DNA of 60,368 nt, taken from the NCBI RefSeq assembly GCF_900113735.1, contig NZ_FOQM01000044.1, positions 1 through 60,368 of the forward strand, written 5' to 3'. The notes below the pieces were generated by a model. That model saw only the letters and a list, made by a program, of their open reading frames with translations. It ran no database searches and was not told where the DNA came from. This document shows positions 1 through 9,211 of this stretch, in pieces; position 1 is the first letter of the stretch; every line of letters begins with the position of its first letter. Position numbers and translations under genes: made by a program. The stretch comes from Bradyrhizobium sp. Gha. GTDB lineage: Bacteria > Pseudomonadota > Alphaproteobacteria > Rhizobiales > Xanthobacteraceae.

Positions 1-651
1 CGAGCCTGCCCGCCGCAAGCGGAATGTTGGTGCAGTCGTGACCCTCGCGACGACCGAATGTGAGTTTGATCTGGCATGCAAACCAGCTTGCCAAAACCGG
101 CTCGACCCTTGGATCGCAAACCGAAAGGAGCTTCCGCCGCTACGCCCGACCACACCAGCCTGATGGCGTGCTCGGTCAAGTCAAGGTCAAGCCGCTGCGC
201 GGCGGCCCTCCGGGCCGACCTTGACGTGACCTGCGCGCGCCATCTTCACACTGCCACGGTCGGGACGAAGAGCTGGCCTGCAATCGAACAAAGAGCTGAT
301 CAAACACCTTGACACGCAAACTCCCCATGTGAGCAATCCAAAATCCCTCCGCGGATACACTTCTGGATTGCTTCGCTGCGCTCGCAATGACGGAGCAAGC
401 AGACACAGCTTCGCGTCCTCGCGGCACGTCGCCCGAGCTTTGCTTTGTCGCCTCACCCTGGTCTGACGAAGGCGCAGGGAAGACCGGGTGCTGACCCCGC
501 AGCCGCGGTCCACTGTGCGATGGGTTGAGCTACAAGAGGCTGCACAGGGGCATACAGGTGAAGCCCAACATCCGGCCTTCCCTGCGCAGTGGTTTGACGG
601 CTTATGTCGTGATCTCCCCGGGGAGCGATGCGCCGTCCAGTCAGGCTTCCC
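1..651. other. Intergenic stretch without a recognisable gene
   Basis: No open frame here gives a protein I recognise; the short frames on both strands look like chance frames in GC-rich DNA. The only structure noticed is a dispersed-repeat-like segment near 361-393. The stretch lies downstream of the PadR gene, which reads leftward and ends at 652. Confidence 0.5.
361..393. repeat. Dispersed intergenic repeat of Bradyrhizobium type
   Basis: The segment contains the phrase GGATTGCTTCGCTGCGCTCG followed by CAATGACG. From memory, this phrase recurs between genes in Bradyrhizobium and Rhodopseudomonas genomes. Only one copy was noticed in this window, so the repeat status rests on recall rather than on internal comparison. 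Confidence 0.45.
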
Positions 652-1278
652 TTACTTGCTGAGGATGTCCGCGGCCGCACGCTCCAGGATTGCGGCGATG
701 CGACGCGCCTCAGCAGAATCGCTGCCATGCTTGGACCGCAGCGCGCGCTTGAGGTTGTGGCGGGCGCGATGCAGCTCGTCGGAGGCGTCGGCATCGAGAT
801 CGCTGACGCCGGCAAAGGCCTCGCGCACCTCGTCCATGCGGCGTCCGATCCGCGACAGCGCCTGCAGGATCGCATCAGCGGTGCCGCGCTGCTCGGCGAG
901 ATAGTCCTCGCCCTGCGACGTAATGCTGTTGAGCTTGCGGCCGCCATCCTGCGCGACGCTCGCGTGCCCGACCTCCTCGAGATAGGTCAGCGCCGGATAG
1001 ATCACGCCGGGGCTCGGCGTATAAAATCCCTCGGAGCGCTCCTCGATGATCTTGATCAGCTCGTAGCCATGCGCGGGCTTCTCGGCGAGCAGCGCCAGGA
1101 TGACGAGCTGGAGGTCCTGCGAGGACAGGCGCCGTGCGCCGGGAAAGTCATCGCCGCCGCGGCCGAAAAAGCCATGGCCGCCGCGGCCGAAGCGATGCCG
1201 CCCGCCATGCCGGCCCATGGCGAAATGGGCGAAGTGGCCAAAGTGGAAGTCCCTGTGGTCTCTGTGTCTGGTGAACAT
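652..1278 (-). CDS. PadR family transcriptional regulator
   Basis: This 208-residue protein starts with about 45 His/Gly/Arg/Phe-rich residues. A PadR winged-helix domain follows at roughly residues 50-125, with the typical phrases LVILALLAEKPAHGYELIK and PSPGVIYPALTYLEE. The rest is a helical C-terminal part of the kind used for dimerisation. PadR proteins are ligand-responsive repressors that often control efflux or detoxification genes. The gene is divergent from the YjbR-like gene, and an inverted repeat lies 23 bp upstream of its start (1301-1314), which suggests autoregulation. The His-rich head could bind metal, but that is speculation. The family assignment is secure and the target is unknown. 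Confidence 0.9.
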   Translation of the reverse strand: MFTRHRDHRDFHFGHFAHFAMGRHGGRHRFGRGGHGFFGRGGDDFPGARRLSSQDLQLVILALLAEKPAHGYELIKIIEERSEGFYTPSPGVIYPALTYLEEVGHASVAQDGGRKLNSITSQGEDYLAEQRGTADAILQALSRIGRRMDEVREAFAGVSDLDADASDELHRARHNLKRALRSKHGSDSAEARRIAAILERAAADILSK

Positions 1279-1300
1279 ATCGAATTCCCTTTCTCAAAAC

Positions 1301-1314
1301 ATATCTTACGATAT
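1301..1314. promoter_or_regulatory. Candidate PadR operator (ATATC-N4-GATAT)
   Basis: A perfect inverted repeat, ATATC TTAC GATAT, sits just upstream of the PadR start in the divergent intergenic region, with a further CGATAG half-like element at 1321-1326. AT-rich palindromes at this position are usual for autoregulating PadR repressors. The assignment is inferred from position and symmetry only. Confidence 0.45.
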
Positions 1315-1397
1315 AGCTTGCGATAGTTTACACGCAAATCACGCGTCCGTGATCGCGAGCGGAGCCGGTCGGCGTGCTATGTCGCGATCGAAAGCAC

Positions 1398-1772
1398 ATG
1401 ACACCCAGGACCTTCGAAGCACGCTGCCTGCTCCTCCCCGCCGCCACCAAGGTGGTGCAGTGGGAAGGCACGTCCGTGTTCAAGGTCGGCGGCAAGATGT
1501 TCGCGCTGAGCGGCGGCTATACGGCTGATACGGGCAGCTACATGTTCAAGGTCTCGAACATGGCCTACGCCATGCTGATCGAACACGGCCTGGCGCGGCC
1601 CGCGCCTTATCTCGCACGGGCCAAATGGGTGCAGCTCGTCGGCAACAACGCGCTGGAGGATGCCGAGCTCACGGCCTATCTCGCTCAGGCCCACGCCTCG
1701 ATCGTGGCAAAGCTGACGAGAAAGGCGCGCAACGAGCTTGGGCTTGCGTCGCTAGAGACCCGACCCGCGTGA
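1398..1772 (+). CDS. MmcQ/YjbR family protein
   Basis: This 124-residue protein matches the YjbR/CyaY-like fold family (DUF419). It has the internal pattern VFKVGGKMFAL and a C-terminal AHASIVAKLTRKAR helix. Members are small proteins with a double-wing-like fold; some are called DNA-binding, but their function is unclear. The ATG at 1398 is chosen because family members begin shortly before the TFE motif; an upstream ATG at 1374 adds eight unconserved residues. It lies 98 bp before the SWIM-domain gene in the same direction and may or may not be cotranscribed with it. Confidence 0.8.
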   Translation: MTPRTFEARCLLLPAATKVVQWEGTSVFKVGGKMFALSGGYTADTGSYMFKVSNMAYAMLIEHGLARPAPYLARAKWVQLVGNNALEDAELTAYLAQAHASIVAKLTRKARNELGLASLETRPA

Positions 1773-1870
1773 CGATCTCCGCGTGCAGCCGATGGGCTGC
1801 GCGCGGCGACATTGAGCTTTCATCGCTCGCCGATATACTGCCCATCCTGGATTCGAATTGGGAAGCCGGC

Positions 1871-3259
1871 GTGGCGATTGATCTGAAGGCGGTCGAGCAA
1901 CTCGCTACCGATCAATCCTCACTCAAGGCGGCCGCCGGCCTTGCCAAGCCCACCAAATGGTCCGGCGTCGGCGGCAGTCCGGATGGCGCGCTGATCTGGG
2001 GCGAATGCGCGGGCTCCGGCGCCAATCCCTACCGGGTGATGGCTGATCTCCGCGACCTCGGCAACAAATGCACCTGCCCGTCACGCAAATTCCCCTGCAA
2101 GCACGTGCTCGGCCTGTTGTGGCTGAACGCGGAATCCATCGTGCCGTTTGCGCCCGCCGATACGCCTGCCTGGGTCAGCGACTGGCTCGGGCGCCGGCGC
2201 GGCCCATCGGCTGCAAAGCCGGCAGGCGCCGCCGCTCCGTCCGGCGAGAAGGATTTGCGCGCTGCGCGCGTCGTCGAGCCCGAGGCCACTGAAGATCCGA
2301 AGGATGCCGCCCGGCGCGAGGCACAGGCAGCCAAACGAAACGAAGAGACCGAGCGCGCGATCCTGGATGCGCTGGATGCGCTCGAGCAGTGGATCGGCGA
2401 TCAGCTCCGCCTGGGCCTGTCCGGCTTCATCGATGATGCGACCGCGCGATGCCGGCGTATCGCCGCGCGCCTGGTCGACGGCAAGGCCACGGCACTCGCC
2501 AGCCGGATCGACGAATTGCCGGCCCGCCTGCTCGCACTCGCCGCGGGTGACCGGCCGCGCGGCGCCGTCGTCGAGCTCGGCAAGCTGGTGCTGCTCGCGC
2601 GCGCCTTCCGCGCGGCGCCGCGCGATTCCGCGATCCGGCGCAGTGTGGCAACATCGGAGACGCGCGAGACGGTGCTGGCAGATCCGAGCGCACCGCGGAT
2701 CGATACGCAATGGGAGGTGCTGGCCGAACAGGTGCAAACACGGCGCGACGGCCTGGTCTCGCAAACCACATGGCTGCTCAGTCTCGCCGCATCAGGCCCG
2801 CGCTTCGCCATGCTGCTCGACTTTTTTCCTGCGAGTGCCGGACGGCGTGGTTCGGTCTTCACGCCCGGCGAGCGCTTCCAGGGCGAGCTCGTCTTCTACC
2901 CGTCGCAACAGCCGCTGCGCGCCCTGCTCGTCCGGCGCGACGCCGCGCAGGCCACGCTGACGCCCGAATGGCCTGCGCCGGATCAAACGCTCTCCAATGC
3001 ATTGACGCAGCCGCTGCTGGCCGAGCCGTGGGCGATCGAGATTCCCCTGCTGCTGCCGCAGGGACGGATCGCGCGTGACGATGCCGGGGGTGCCTGGTGG
3101 CGCGCGGCCGACGGCGCGGCCGCGCTGCCCGTCGCAGGCAAGGCGGAGGGCCTGCTCTCCGGCACCGAACTGACACGTACCGCCGCAATCTGGTCGGGCA
3201 ACCGGCTCACGATCCTTGCTGCACAGTCCCCTTGGGGAAGGATCGGCAGCCATGACTGA
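1871..3259 (+). CDS. SWIM zinc finger protein (YehQ-like)
   Basis: The protein has 462 residues if it begins at the GTG at 1871, which follows a GGAAG ribosome-binding site. The open frame extends further left but overlaps the previous gene and has no homology-like character there. A SWIM zinc finger is plain at residues 67-78 (C67-x-C69-x6-C76-x-H78). After it come a charged, probably helical linker and a C-terminal region with no known catalytic motif. SWIM domains bind DNA or protein. The gene is first in a five-gene module and overlaps the next start (3252), so it is translationally coupled. E. coli YehQ is the obvious counterpart by context. The molecular function is not known. Confidence 0.8.
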   Translation: MAIDLKAVEQLATDQSSLKAAAGLAKPTKWSGVGGSPDGALIWGECAGSGANPYRVMADLRDLGNKCTCPSRKFPCKHVLGLLWLNAESIVPFAPADTPAWVSDWLGRRRGPSAAKPAGAAAPSGEKDLRAARVVEPEATEDPKDAARREAQAAKRNEETERAILDALDALEQWIGDQLRLGLSGFIDDATARCRRIAARLVDGKATALASRIDELPARLLALAAGDRPRGAVVELGKLVLLARAFRAAPRDSAIRRSVATSETRETVLADPSAPRIDTQWEVLAEQVQTRRDGLVSQTTWLLSLAASGPRFAMLLDFFPASAGRRGSVFTPGERFQGELVFYPSQQPLRALLVRRDAAQATLTPEWPAPDQTLSNALTQPLLAEPWAIEIPLLLPQGRIARDDAGGAWWRAADGAAALPVAGKAEGLLSGTELTRTAAIWSGNRLTILAAQSPWGRIGSHD

Positions 3260-4682
3260 AACAGCCAGCGCGGAGGCCATCTTCGAGACCATGGGCGCGA
3301 TCCTGACGCGCTGGACCATGGGCTCGACCGCAGCCTCCGCAGCATCAATCTGGCGCGTCGAGCTTGGCGACGATCCCGTCGAGGCCGAGTTGCGACTGCT
3401 CGCTCTGTCCGGCCAATTCCTCGGCACAATCGTGACGGGCGAACCACCCTCTACACTGCGCGTGCTGCCCGACATTCCAACCCTCGCGCTGCCGACCGTC
3501 TCGGCGGCATTGCGGCCGCTGGTGCGCCGTATCCTTGCGGCGAGCAAGGACGCAGCGTCCAAAGCCGATGTCATCCACTTCCTCGCCGCGCGTGGCTGGA
3601 CGACACATCCGGCCGACTGGATGCCCGATGCGAGCGACGAGGATGCGCCTGATATCTATGCAGCCTGGCGCGACTGGGCCGCACTCGCCGCGGCCGGCGA
3701 GACGACGCCGCGACAGAACGGCGACCAGCTCACGGCTGACAATTGGGACGACTTCTGGCCGGCCGCGCGCAAGGCCGCGTTGATCGAACTCAGGCGACGC
3801 GATCCATCCGCGGCGCGCGCGCTGCTCGAAGCCAGGCTCGGCAGCGAGAACGCCGACGCGCGCCTGCGCCTGTTGACCCTTCTGTCGGAGCGATTGTCGG
3901 GCGACGACGTTGCCTTTCTCGAAAACCTTGTGACGAACGATCGCGCGCCGAAGGTCAAGGCAATGGCAACTTCCATGCTCGCCCGTCTCGGCCACGGTCC
4001 CGCCGTGGGCGAAGATATTGCGGAGCTCGCCGCCTTCTTCTCGGTGAAGACGAAGGGGCTGCTGCGTCGCTCCCGCGTGATCGACTTTGAAACTCCCAAG
4101 ACGCCGGCACAGTGGCAGCGCCGGAAAGTCCTGCTCGAGGGTGCCGATCTGACGTCGTTCTCGGGCGCGCTCGGCCTCGCCCCGCAGGATCTGATCGCCG
4201 CCTGGGACTGGAACGTGGATCCGGCGGCCGATGCTGGGCTGATCAAGATGATCGTGGAGCCCGGCACCAATGCGCAGCTTGCGCAGGCCGCCGGCGTCGT
4301 GAGCGAGCACGATGCGACCGGCCTCATCGTCGCGCTCGCTGCGCGGCTTGCGCCCGCCGAACGGGCCAGGTTCGCGGCGGTAGGTTTGCACACGCACGGC
4401 TTCCGCTTCGAGATGGCGCAGGCGGTCGCCGGCGTTGCCGCACGCCTCGACGATCCGCTGTCGGCGCCATCAGGTGCCAAGCTGCTGACCGCGCTTCGGC
4501 GCGACGATGCCAAGCCTTCCGATCATGTTGCGGAACTTCATGCGCTGGGCCTCATCGCCTCGCGCGATAGCGCGCGACGATCGCTGGAGCAGCTGACCGG
4601 CGCAGGCCTACTGCAAGCCGATCCGCGCCTCGACATGCTGCGGCTCAACGCCGCGTTGGACGATCAAGGAGAAAAGCCATGA
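3252..4682 (+). CDS. DUF5691 family protein
   Basis: This 476-residue, helix-rich and Ala/Leu-rich protein has repeated helical segments in its middle (about residues 180-270) that recall HEAT-like scaffolds. No catalytic motif is visible. The name rests on recall of the DUF5691 proteins that accompany SWIM/MoxR/DUF5682/VWA clusters. The ATG at 3252 lies inside the end of the SWIM gene with a GGAAGG site upstream. Its stop overlaps the AAA+ start as ATGA at 4679. The strict coupling suggests equimolar production of an assembly partner for the ATPase, which is an inference. Confidence 0.65.
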   Translation: MTETASAEAIFETMGAILTRWTMGSTAASAASIWRVELGDDPVEAELRLLALSGQFLGTIVTGEPPSTLRVLPDIPTLALPTVSAALRPLVRRILAASKDAASKADVIHFLAARGWTTHPADWMPDASDEDAPDIYAAWRDWAALAAAGETTPRQNGDQLTADNWDDFWPAARKAALIELRRRDPSAARALLEARLGSENADARLRLLTLLSERLSGDDVAFLENLVTNDRAPKVKAMATSMLARLGHGPAVGEDIAELAAFFSVKTKGLLRRSRVIDFETPKTPAQWQRRKVLLEGADLTSFSGALGLAPQDLIAAWDWNVDPAADAGLIKMIVEPGTNAQLAQAAGVVSEHDATGLIVALAARLAPAERARFAAVGLHTHGFRFEMAQAVAGVAARLDDPLSAPSGAKLLTALRRDDAKPSDHVAELHALGLIASRDSARRSLEQLTGAGLLQADPRLDMLRLNAALDDQGEKP

Positions 4683-5755
4683 GCGAGAAGCTGCGATTGC
4701 CCGCTGAGGACAGTTTTGCATCCGAGCTGAAGGCGCTCGCGGCGGGCGAAGGCCATCGCCCACCCGGCTGGGCGCTGTCGCCGCGCCAGGTCGTGACCTA
4801 TCTGATGGGCGGTACGGCAGCCGACGGCACCGCGATCACGCCGAAATATGTCGGCGACAAGCGGCTGATCGAGACCGCCGTTGCGACGCTTGCAACCGAC
4901 CGCGCACTGCTGCTGCTCGGCGTGCCCGGCACCGCCAAATCCTGGGTGTCCGAGCACCTCGCCGCCGGCATCACCGGTGACTCCACGCTCGTGATCCAGT
5001 GCACCGCCGGGACCGACGAGAACCAGATCCGTTACGGTTGGAACTATGCTCAGCTGCTCGCCCATGGGCCGAGCCGCGAAGCGCTGGTGCCGACCCCGCT
5101 GATGCGCGCGATGGAAGGCGGCAAGCTCTGCCGGTTCGAGGAGCTGACGCGCATGGGCAGCGACGTGCAGGACACGCTGATCACCGTTCTGTCCGAGAAG
5201 ATGATGCCGATCCCGGAGCTCAACAGCGCGGTTTATGCGCAACGTGGCTTCAACGTCATCGCGACCGCCAACAATCGCGACAAGGGCGTGAACGAGCTGT
5301 CCTCAGCGCTCAAGCGCCGCTTCAACGTAGTCGTGCTGCCGCTGCCCGACAGCGCCCAGCAAGAAGTGTCGATCGTCGTCAAGCGCGTCGGCGAGATGGC
5401 GCAGAACCTCGATCTGCCGGCGCCGAAGAACGTCGCTGAGGAGGTGGCGCGGGTGGTCGCGATCTTCCGCGAGCTGCGTTCGGGATCGACCGAGGACGGC
5501 AAGGTCGCGCTGAAATCGCCCTCCGGCGGCCTCTCGACCGCCGAGGCGATCGCCGTGATGGTCGGCGGCATCAGCCAGGCGACCTTCTTCAACGACGGCG
5601 AACTGACGGCTGAGACACTCGCCAGCAACATGATCGGCGCGGTCGTCAAGGATCCGGTGCAGGATACGGCCGTGCTCGGCGAATATCTCGAGACCGTGCT
5701 GAAGAAGAAGCGCGGCTTCGAAGGCTATTACGCCTCGCTGACCGATCTGATCTGA
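4679..5755 (+). CDS. MoxR-type AAA+ ATPase (YehL-like)
   Basis: This 358-residue AAA+ ATPase has Walker A at residues 81-88 (GVPGTAKS), a Walker-B-like strand ending FEE at 153-155 in place of the usual DE, sensor 1 (ATANNR, 195-200) and an arginine-finger-like RRF at 213-215. MoxR ATPases form hexamers that remodel partners and usually act with a VWA protein to insert metal or activate a target. A strong AAGGAG site precedes the start, and the start overlaps the DUF5691 stop. Gene order and the FEE variant fit the YehL subgroup. The substrate is unknown. Confidence 0.88.
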   Translation: MSEKLRLPAEDSFASELKALAAGEGHRPPGWALSPRQVVTYLMGGTAADGTAITPKYVGDKRLIETAVATLATDRALLLLGVPGTAKSWVSEHLAAGITGDSTLVIQCTAGTDENQIRYGWNYAQLLAHGPSREALVPTPLMRAMEGGKLCRFEELTRMGSDVQDTLITVLSEKMMPIPELNSAVYAQRGFNVIATANNRDKGVNELSSALKRRFNVVVLPLPDSAQQEVSIVVKRVGEMAQNLDLPAPKNVAEEVARVVAIFRELRSGSTEDGKVALKSPSGGLSTAEAIAVMVGGISQATFFNDGELTAETLASNMIGAVVKDPVQDTAVLGEYLETVLKKKRGFEGYYASLTDLI

Positions 5756-5759
5756 CGCG

Positions 5760-7985
5760 ATGGCCGGCGACATCCATCTGTTCGGTATCCGGCATCACGG
5801 GCCGGGATCGGCGCGGCGCCTGGTGCAGGCGCTCGATGCGCTCAAGCCCGTCGCGGTGCTGATCGAGGGGCCATCGGATGCCTCCGAGCTGCTGCCCATG
5901 CTCGCCGACCCGGATATGGTGACACCGGTGGCGCTGCTCACCTACGCCGAAGACAATCCGGCTCATGCGAGCTTCTTTCCCTTTGCAGACTATTCGCCGG
6001 AATACCAGGCTGCCTGCTGGGCCGTGCGCCACGGTGCAACCTTGCGCTTCATCGACCTGCCTGCCTCGGACCGGCTGGGCAGTTCGGCCAGCGACATCGC
6101 GGAGGAGATTGCCGCGAGATCGGAGGAGGACCCGGTCAGCCGCGATCCGATCGGCGCGCTCGCGACGGCGGCCGGGTATGACGACGGCGAGTCCTGGTGG
6201 TCCGACGTCATCGAGGAAAATCCTGCGACAGGTCCTGTGTTCGCTGCCGTCGCCGACGCGATGACGGCACTGCGCGCGCAAGAAAAGCCGCTATCGGCTC
6301 GCGAAGCCGCGCGCGAAGCGCATATGCGCATCGAGATCGCGAAGGCGGCGAAGGAGTGCGAGGGCGCCGTCGCCGTCGTTTGCGGCGCCTGGCACGTGCC
6401 GGCGCTCGCGGAGCGACGCAGCCTTTCGACCGACCGCGAATTGCTCAAGGGCCGGCCGAAGGCGAAGATCAAGGCGACCTGGGCACCATGGACCGCGCCG
6501 CGCCTCGCACGCGCGAGCGGCTATGGCGCGGGCGTGGTCGCGCCCGGCTGGTGCGCGCATCTCTGGGAGACGCGCGAGGGCGATCGCGTCGCCCTTTGGC
6601 TGGCCAGGGTGACGCGCGTGCTGCGCGATCGCGGTCATTTCGTCTCGACCGCCTCAGTGATCGAGGCGCAGCGTCTCGGCATCGCGCTCGCGGCGCTCCG
6701 CGAGCGGCCTTCACCCGGCTTCGAGGAACTGCGCGAGGCGGCAATCGCATGCCTGTGCAACGGCGAACGGGCCGTATGGGACGACGTCGCGGCCGAGCTC
6801 CTGATCGGCGCGGGTGTCGGCTCGATCCCGCCGTCGACGCCATTGGCGCCGCTGCTGGACGATCTCCAGCGCCAGCAGAAGGCGACGCGGCTGAAACCGG
6901 AAGCGCTCGAACGGGCGCTGACGCTCGATCTGCGCAGCGAAAGCGGGCTGATGCGCTCGACGCTGCTGCACCGGCTGGGCGTGCTCGACGTGCCCTGGGG
7001 ACGGCTGACCGACGCAGGCCGCAGCCGCGGTACGTTTCGCGAGAACTGGCAATTGCGCTGGGAGCCGGAATTCGCAGTGCGGCTGGTCGAGAACCTGCTC
7101 TATGGCTCGACCATCGCGGAAGCGGCCGGCGGCCGCCTGATCGAGGCGATGAGCAAGGAGGCGGAGCTTGGCGCGCTGGCGAGCCTCGTGCGCAACGCCA
7201 TGATCGCCGATCTGCCGCGCGCCACCGAATCCGGCATCGCGGCGCTCGAAACCAAGGCAGCCCTCACCAGCGACGGCCAAGCCTTGCTCGACGCCTTGCC
7301 GCCAATGGCCGACATCCTGCGCTACGGCGAGGCGCGTGCCGGCACGGTCGAGCATCTGGCAGCCCTGATGCCGCGGATCGTCGTGCAGGCGGCCATCGCC
7401 CTGCCCTACGCCTCCCGCAATCTGGACGGTCCGGCAGCATCCAAGCTGCGCGGCGCGATCCTCGCAGCCGATACCGCGATCCAGCTGGCCCAGCTCGAGG
7501 CCGACATCGTCGCCCGATGGCGCGAGGCGCTGACCGCCCTGCTGCACGATGACCAGACCACGCGGCTAATCGCCGGCACCGCGGCGCGGTTGCTCTACGA
7601 GGCCGAGCTATTGGCCGCCGATCACACCGCCGACCTGCTGGCACGCATGCTTTCGCCCGGTACGCCTGTTGCCGAGGCGGCCGGTTTTTTCGAAGGCTTC
7701 TTCGAGGGCGCGGGCCAACGCTTGATCCATGACGCGGCGTTGCGCAGCGCAGTCGATGGCTGGCTGCTGGCGCTCCCCGACGATGCCTTTACCGCCAGCC
7801 TGCCGCTGTTCCGCCGCGTCTTCTCGGCGCTCGATCGCAACGAGCGCCGGCGGTTGATGGATGTGCTGTTCGGGCGAGGCACCGGCGGTGCGAAGGGCTA
7901 CCGGCTTGTCCCGGATGCCGGTGCCGTCTGGCCGCCGCACGAGGCGCGCGTGCTGGCGCTCCTCAAAGTGGGAGCTGCGCAATGA
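5760..7985 (+). CDS. DUF5682 family protein (YehM-like)
   Basis: This 741-residue protein begins with the phrase HLFGIRHHGPGSARRL, typical of DUF5682 proteins such as E. coli YehM. Residues about 1-260 look alpha/beta, with the segments VAVLIEGPSDA and AVVCGAWH recalling a TraB/EreA-like erythromycin-esterase or hydrolase fold; the remainder is helical. I cannot identify a catalytic residue. The gene starts 4 bp after the ATPase and its stop overlaps the VWA start (ATGA at 7982). Within MoxR-VWA modules this large protein could be the effector or the remodelled client, which is an inference. Confidence 0.75.
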   Translation: MAGDIHLFGIRHHGPGSARRLVQALDALKPVAVLIEGPSDASELLPMLADPDMVTPVALLTYAEDNPAHASFFPFADYSPEYQAACWAVRHGATLRFIDLPASDRLGSSASDIAEEIAARSEEDPVSRDPIGALATAAGYDDGESWWSDVIEENPATGPVFAAVADAMTALRAQEKPLSAREAAREAHMRIEIAKAAKECEGAVAVVCGAWHVPALAERRSLSTDRELLKGRPKAKIKATWAPWTAPRLARASGYGAGVVAPGWCAHLWETREGDRVALWLARVTRVLRDRGHFVSTASVIEAQRLGIALAALRERPSPGFEELREAAIACLCNGERAVWDDVAAELLIGAGVGSIPPSTPLAPLLDDLQRQQKATRLKPEALERALTLDLRSESGLMRSTLLHRLGVLDVPWGRLTDAGRSRGTFRENWQLRWEPEFAVRLVENLLYGSTIAEAAGGRLIEAMSKEAELGALASLVRNAMIADLPRATESGIAALETKAALTSDGQALLDALPPMADILRYGEARAGTVEHLAALMPRIVVQAAIALPYASRNLDGPAASKLRGAILAADTAIQLAQLEADIVARWREALTALLHDDQTTRLIAGTAARLLYEAELLAADHTADLLARMLSPGTPVAEAAGFFEGFFEGAGQRLIHDAALRSAVDGWLLALPDDAFTASLPLFRRVFSALDRNERRRLMDVLFGRGTGGAKGYRLVPDAGAVWPPHEARVLALLKVGAAQ

Positions 7986-9166
7986 GCGAGAGTGATGAAC
8001 GTAACCGCCGCTGGACCCTGGCTCTCGGCGCCGATGCCGAGAACGGCGGAGCCGGTGCGGCCCTGTCCGATAGCGACCGCCGCATGTCAGAAGCCCTGAC
8101 GGCGCTCTACGGTGATGGTGACGAGGCGCCGAAAAAAGGCCGCGGCGGGCTCGGCGGCTCGGCCCCGCGCGTCGCGAAATGGCTCGGCGATATCAGGGAG
8201 TTCTTTCCTGCCCCAGTGGTGCAGGTGATCCAGAAAGACGCCTTCGAGCGCAAGGGGCTTCGCCAGATGCTGCTCGAACCCGAATTCCTCGCAACTGTCG
8301 AAGCCGACGTAAACCTGATCGCCGATCTGGTCGCGCTGCGCGGCGTGATGCCGGAGAAAACCAAGGACACCGCACGGATCGTCATCGCCAAAGTGGTGGA
8401 CCAATTGATGGAGCGGCTCGAGCGGCGCACGGCGGATGCGGTCCGCGGCGCGCTCAACCGATCGCGGCGGACCAACCGCCCGCGCTTTGCCGACATCGAC
8501 TGGCCGCGCACCATCAAGGCCAATCTTCGCCATTATCAGGCCGAGCATCGCACGGTGGTGCCGGAACGGCTGATTGGCTTTCTGCGCCAGCAGCGTCGCA
8601 TTGTCGATCTCGACGAAGTCATTCTGTGCGTCTATCAATCAGGGTCGATGGCGACCTCCGTCGTCTACGCCTCGATCTTCGCGGCGGTCATGGCCTCACT
8701 GCCCGTGGTCGCTACCAAGCTCGTCTGTTTCGACACCGCGATCGTGGATCTGACCGAGGAGCTCGCCGATCCCGTCGAGGTGCTGTTCGGCGTCCAGCTC
8801 GGCGGCGGCACCGACATCAACCGCGCCGTCGGCTATTGCGAGGACCGCATCGAGCGCCCCACCAAGGCGCATCTGGTGCTGATCACCGACCTCTACGAAG
8901 GCGGCGATGCAGACGCGCTGGTCGACCGCCTGGGCAGGCTCGCAACCCTAGGCAGCATCAACGTGATCGTCCTGCTGGCGCTGACCGACACCGGTCGCCC
9001 GTCTTACAACCCCGCCCTCTCGGCGAAGGTCGCGAGCCTCGGCATTCCCGTCTTTGCCTGTACGCCGGACCAGTTTCCCGATCTGATGGCGACCGCGCTG
9101 AAGCGCGAGGACGTTGCCGATTGGGCCGCCGATCGGGACATCAAGCTGATCCGGCCCGAAGGATGA
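7982..9166 (+). CDS. VWA domain protein (YehP-like) with altered MIDAS motif
   Basis: This 394-residue protein has a helical N-terminal half and a C-terminal von Willebrand factor A (CoxE-like) domain from about residue 210. The MIDAS motif normally reads DxSxS; here it reads YQSGS because codon 218 (8633-8635) is TAT. The other MIDAS elements are present: the Thr in GGGTDIN (residue 277) and the Asp in LITD (residue 303). VWA partners of MoxR ATPases bind clients through the MIDAS metal, so loss of the first Asp should weaken Mg2+ binding. It overlaps the DUF5682 stop by 4 bp and closes the module. Confidence 0.85.
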   Translation: MSESDERNRRWTLALGADAENGGAGAALSDSDRRMSEALTALYGDGDEAPKKGRGGLGGSAPRVAKWLGDIREFFPAPVVQVIQKDAFERKGLRQMLLEPEFLATVEADVNLIADLVALRGVMPEKTKDTARIVIAKVVDQLMERLERRTADAVRGALNRSRRTNRPRFADIDWPRTIKANLRHYQAEHRTVVPERLIGFLRQQRRIVDLDEVILCVYQSGSMATSVVYASIFAAVMASLPVVATKLVCFDTAIVDLTEELADPVEVLFGVQLGGGTDINRAVGYCEDRIERPTKAHLVLITDLYEGGDADALVDRLGRLATLGSINVIVLLALTDTGRPSYNPALSAKVASLGIPVFACTPDQFPDLMATALKREDVADWAADRDIKLIRPEG

Positions 9167-9211
9167 ATGCCTCGAACCTGACGCGAGCTTCGGTTGACCA
9201 GAGCACGATAT

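Noticed and set aside
76..513. Overlapping frames of 80-110 codons on both strands near the left end
   Set aside because: They overlap each other and show Arg/Ser/Pro-rich composition without any domain-like pattern, as chance frames do in GC-rich DNA.
6197..7552. 451-codon open frame inside the DUF5682 gene
   Set aside because: Same-strand shadow frame, extremely Arg-rich, inside a clear and well-coupled gene.
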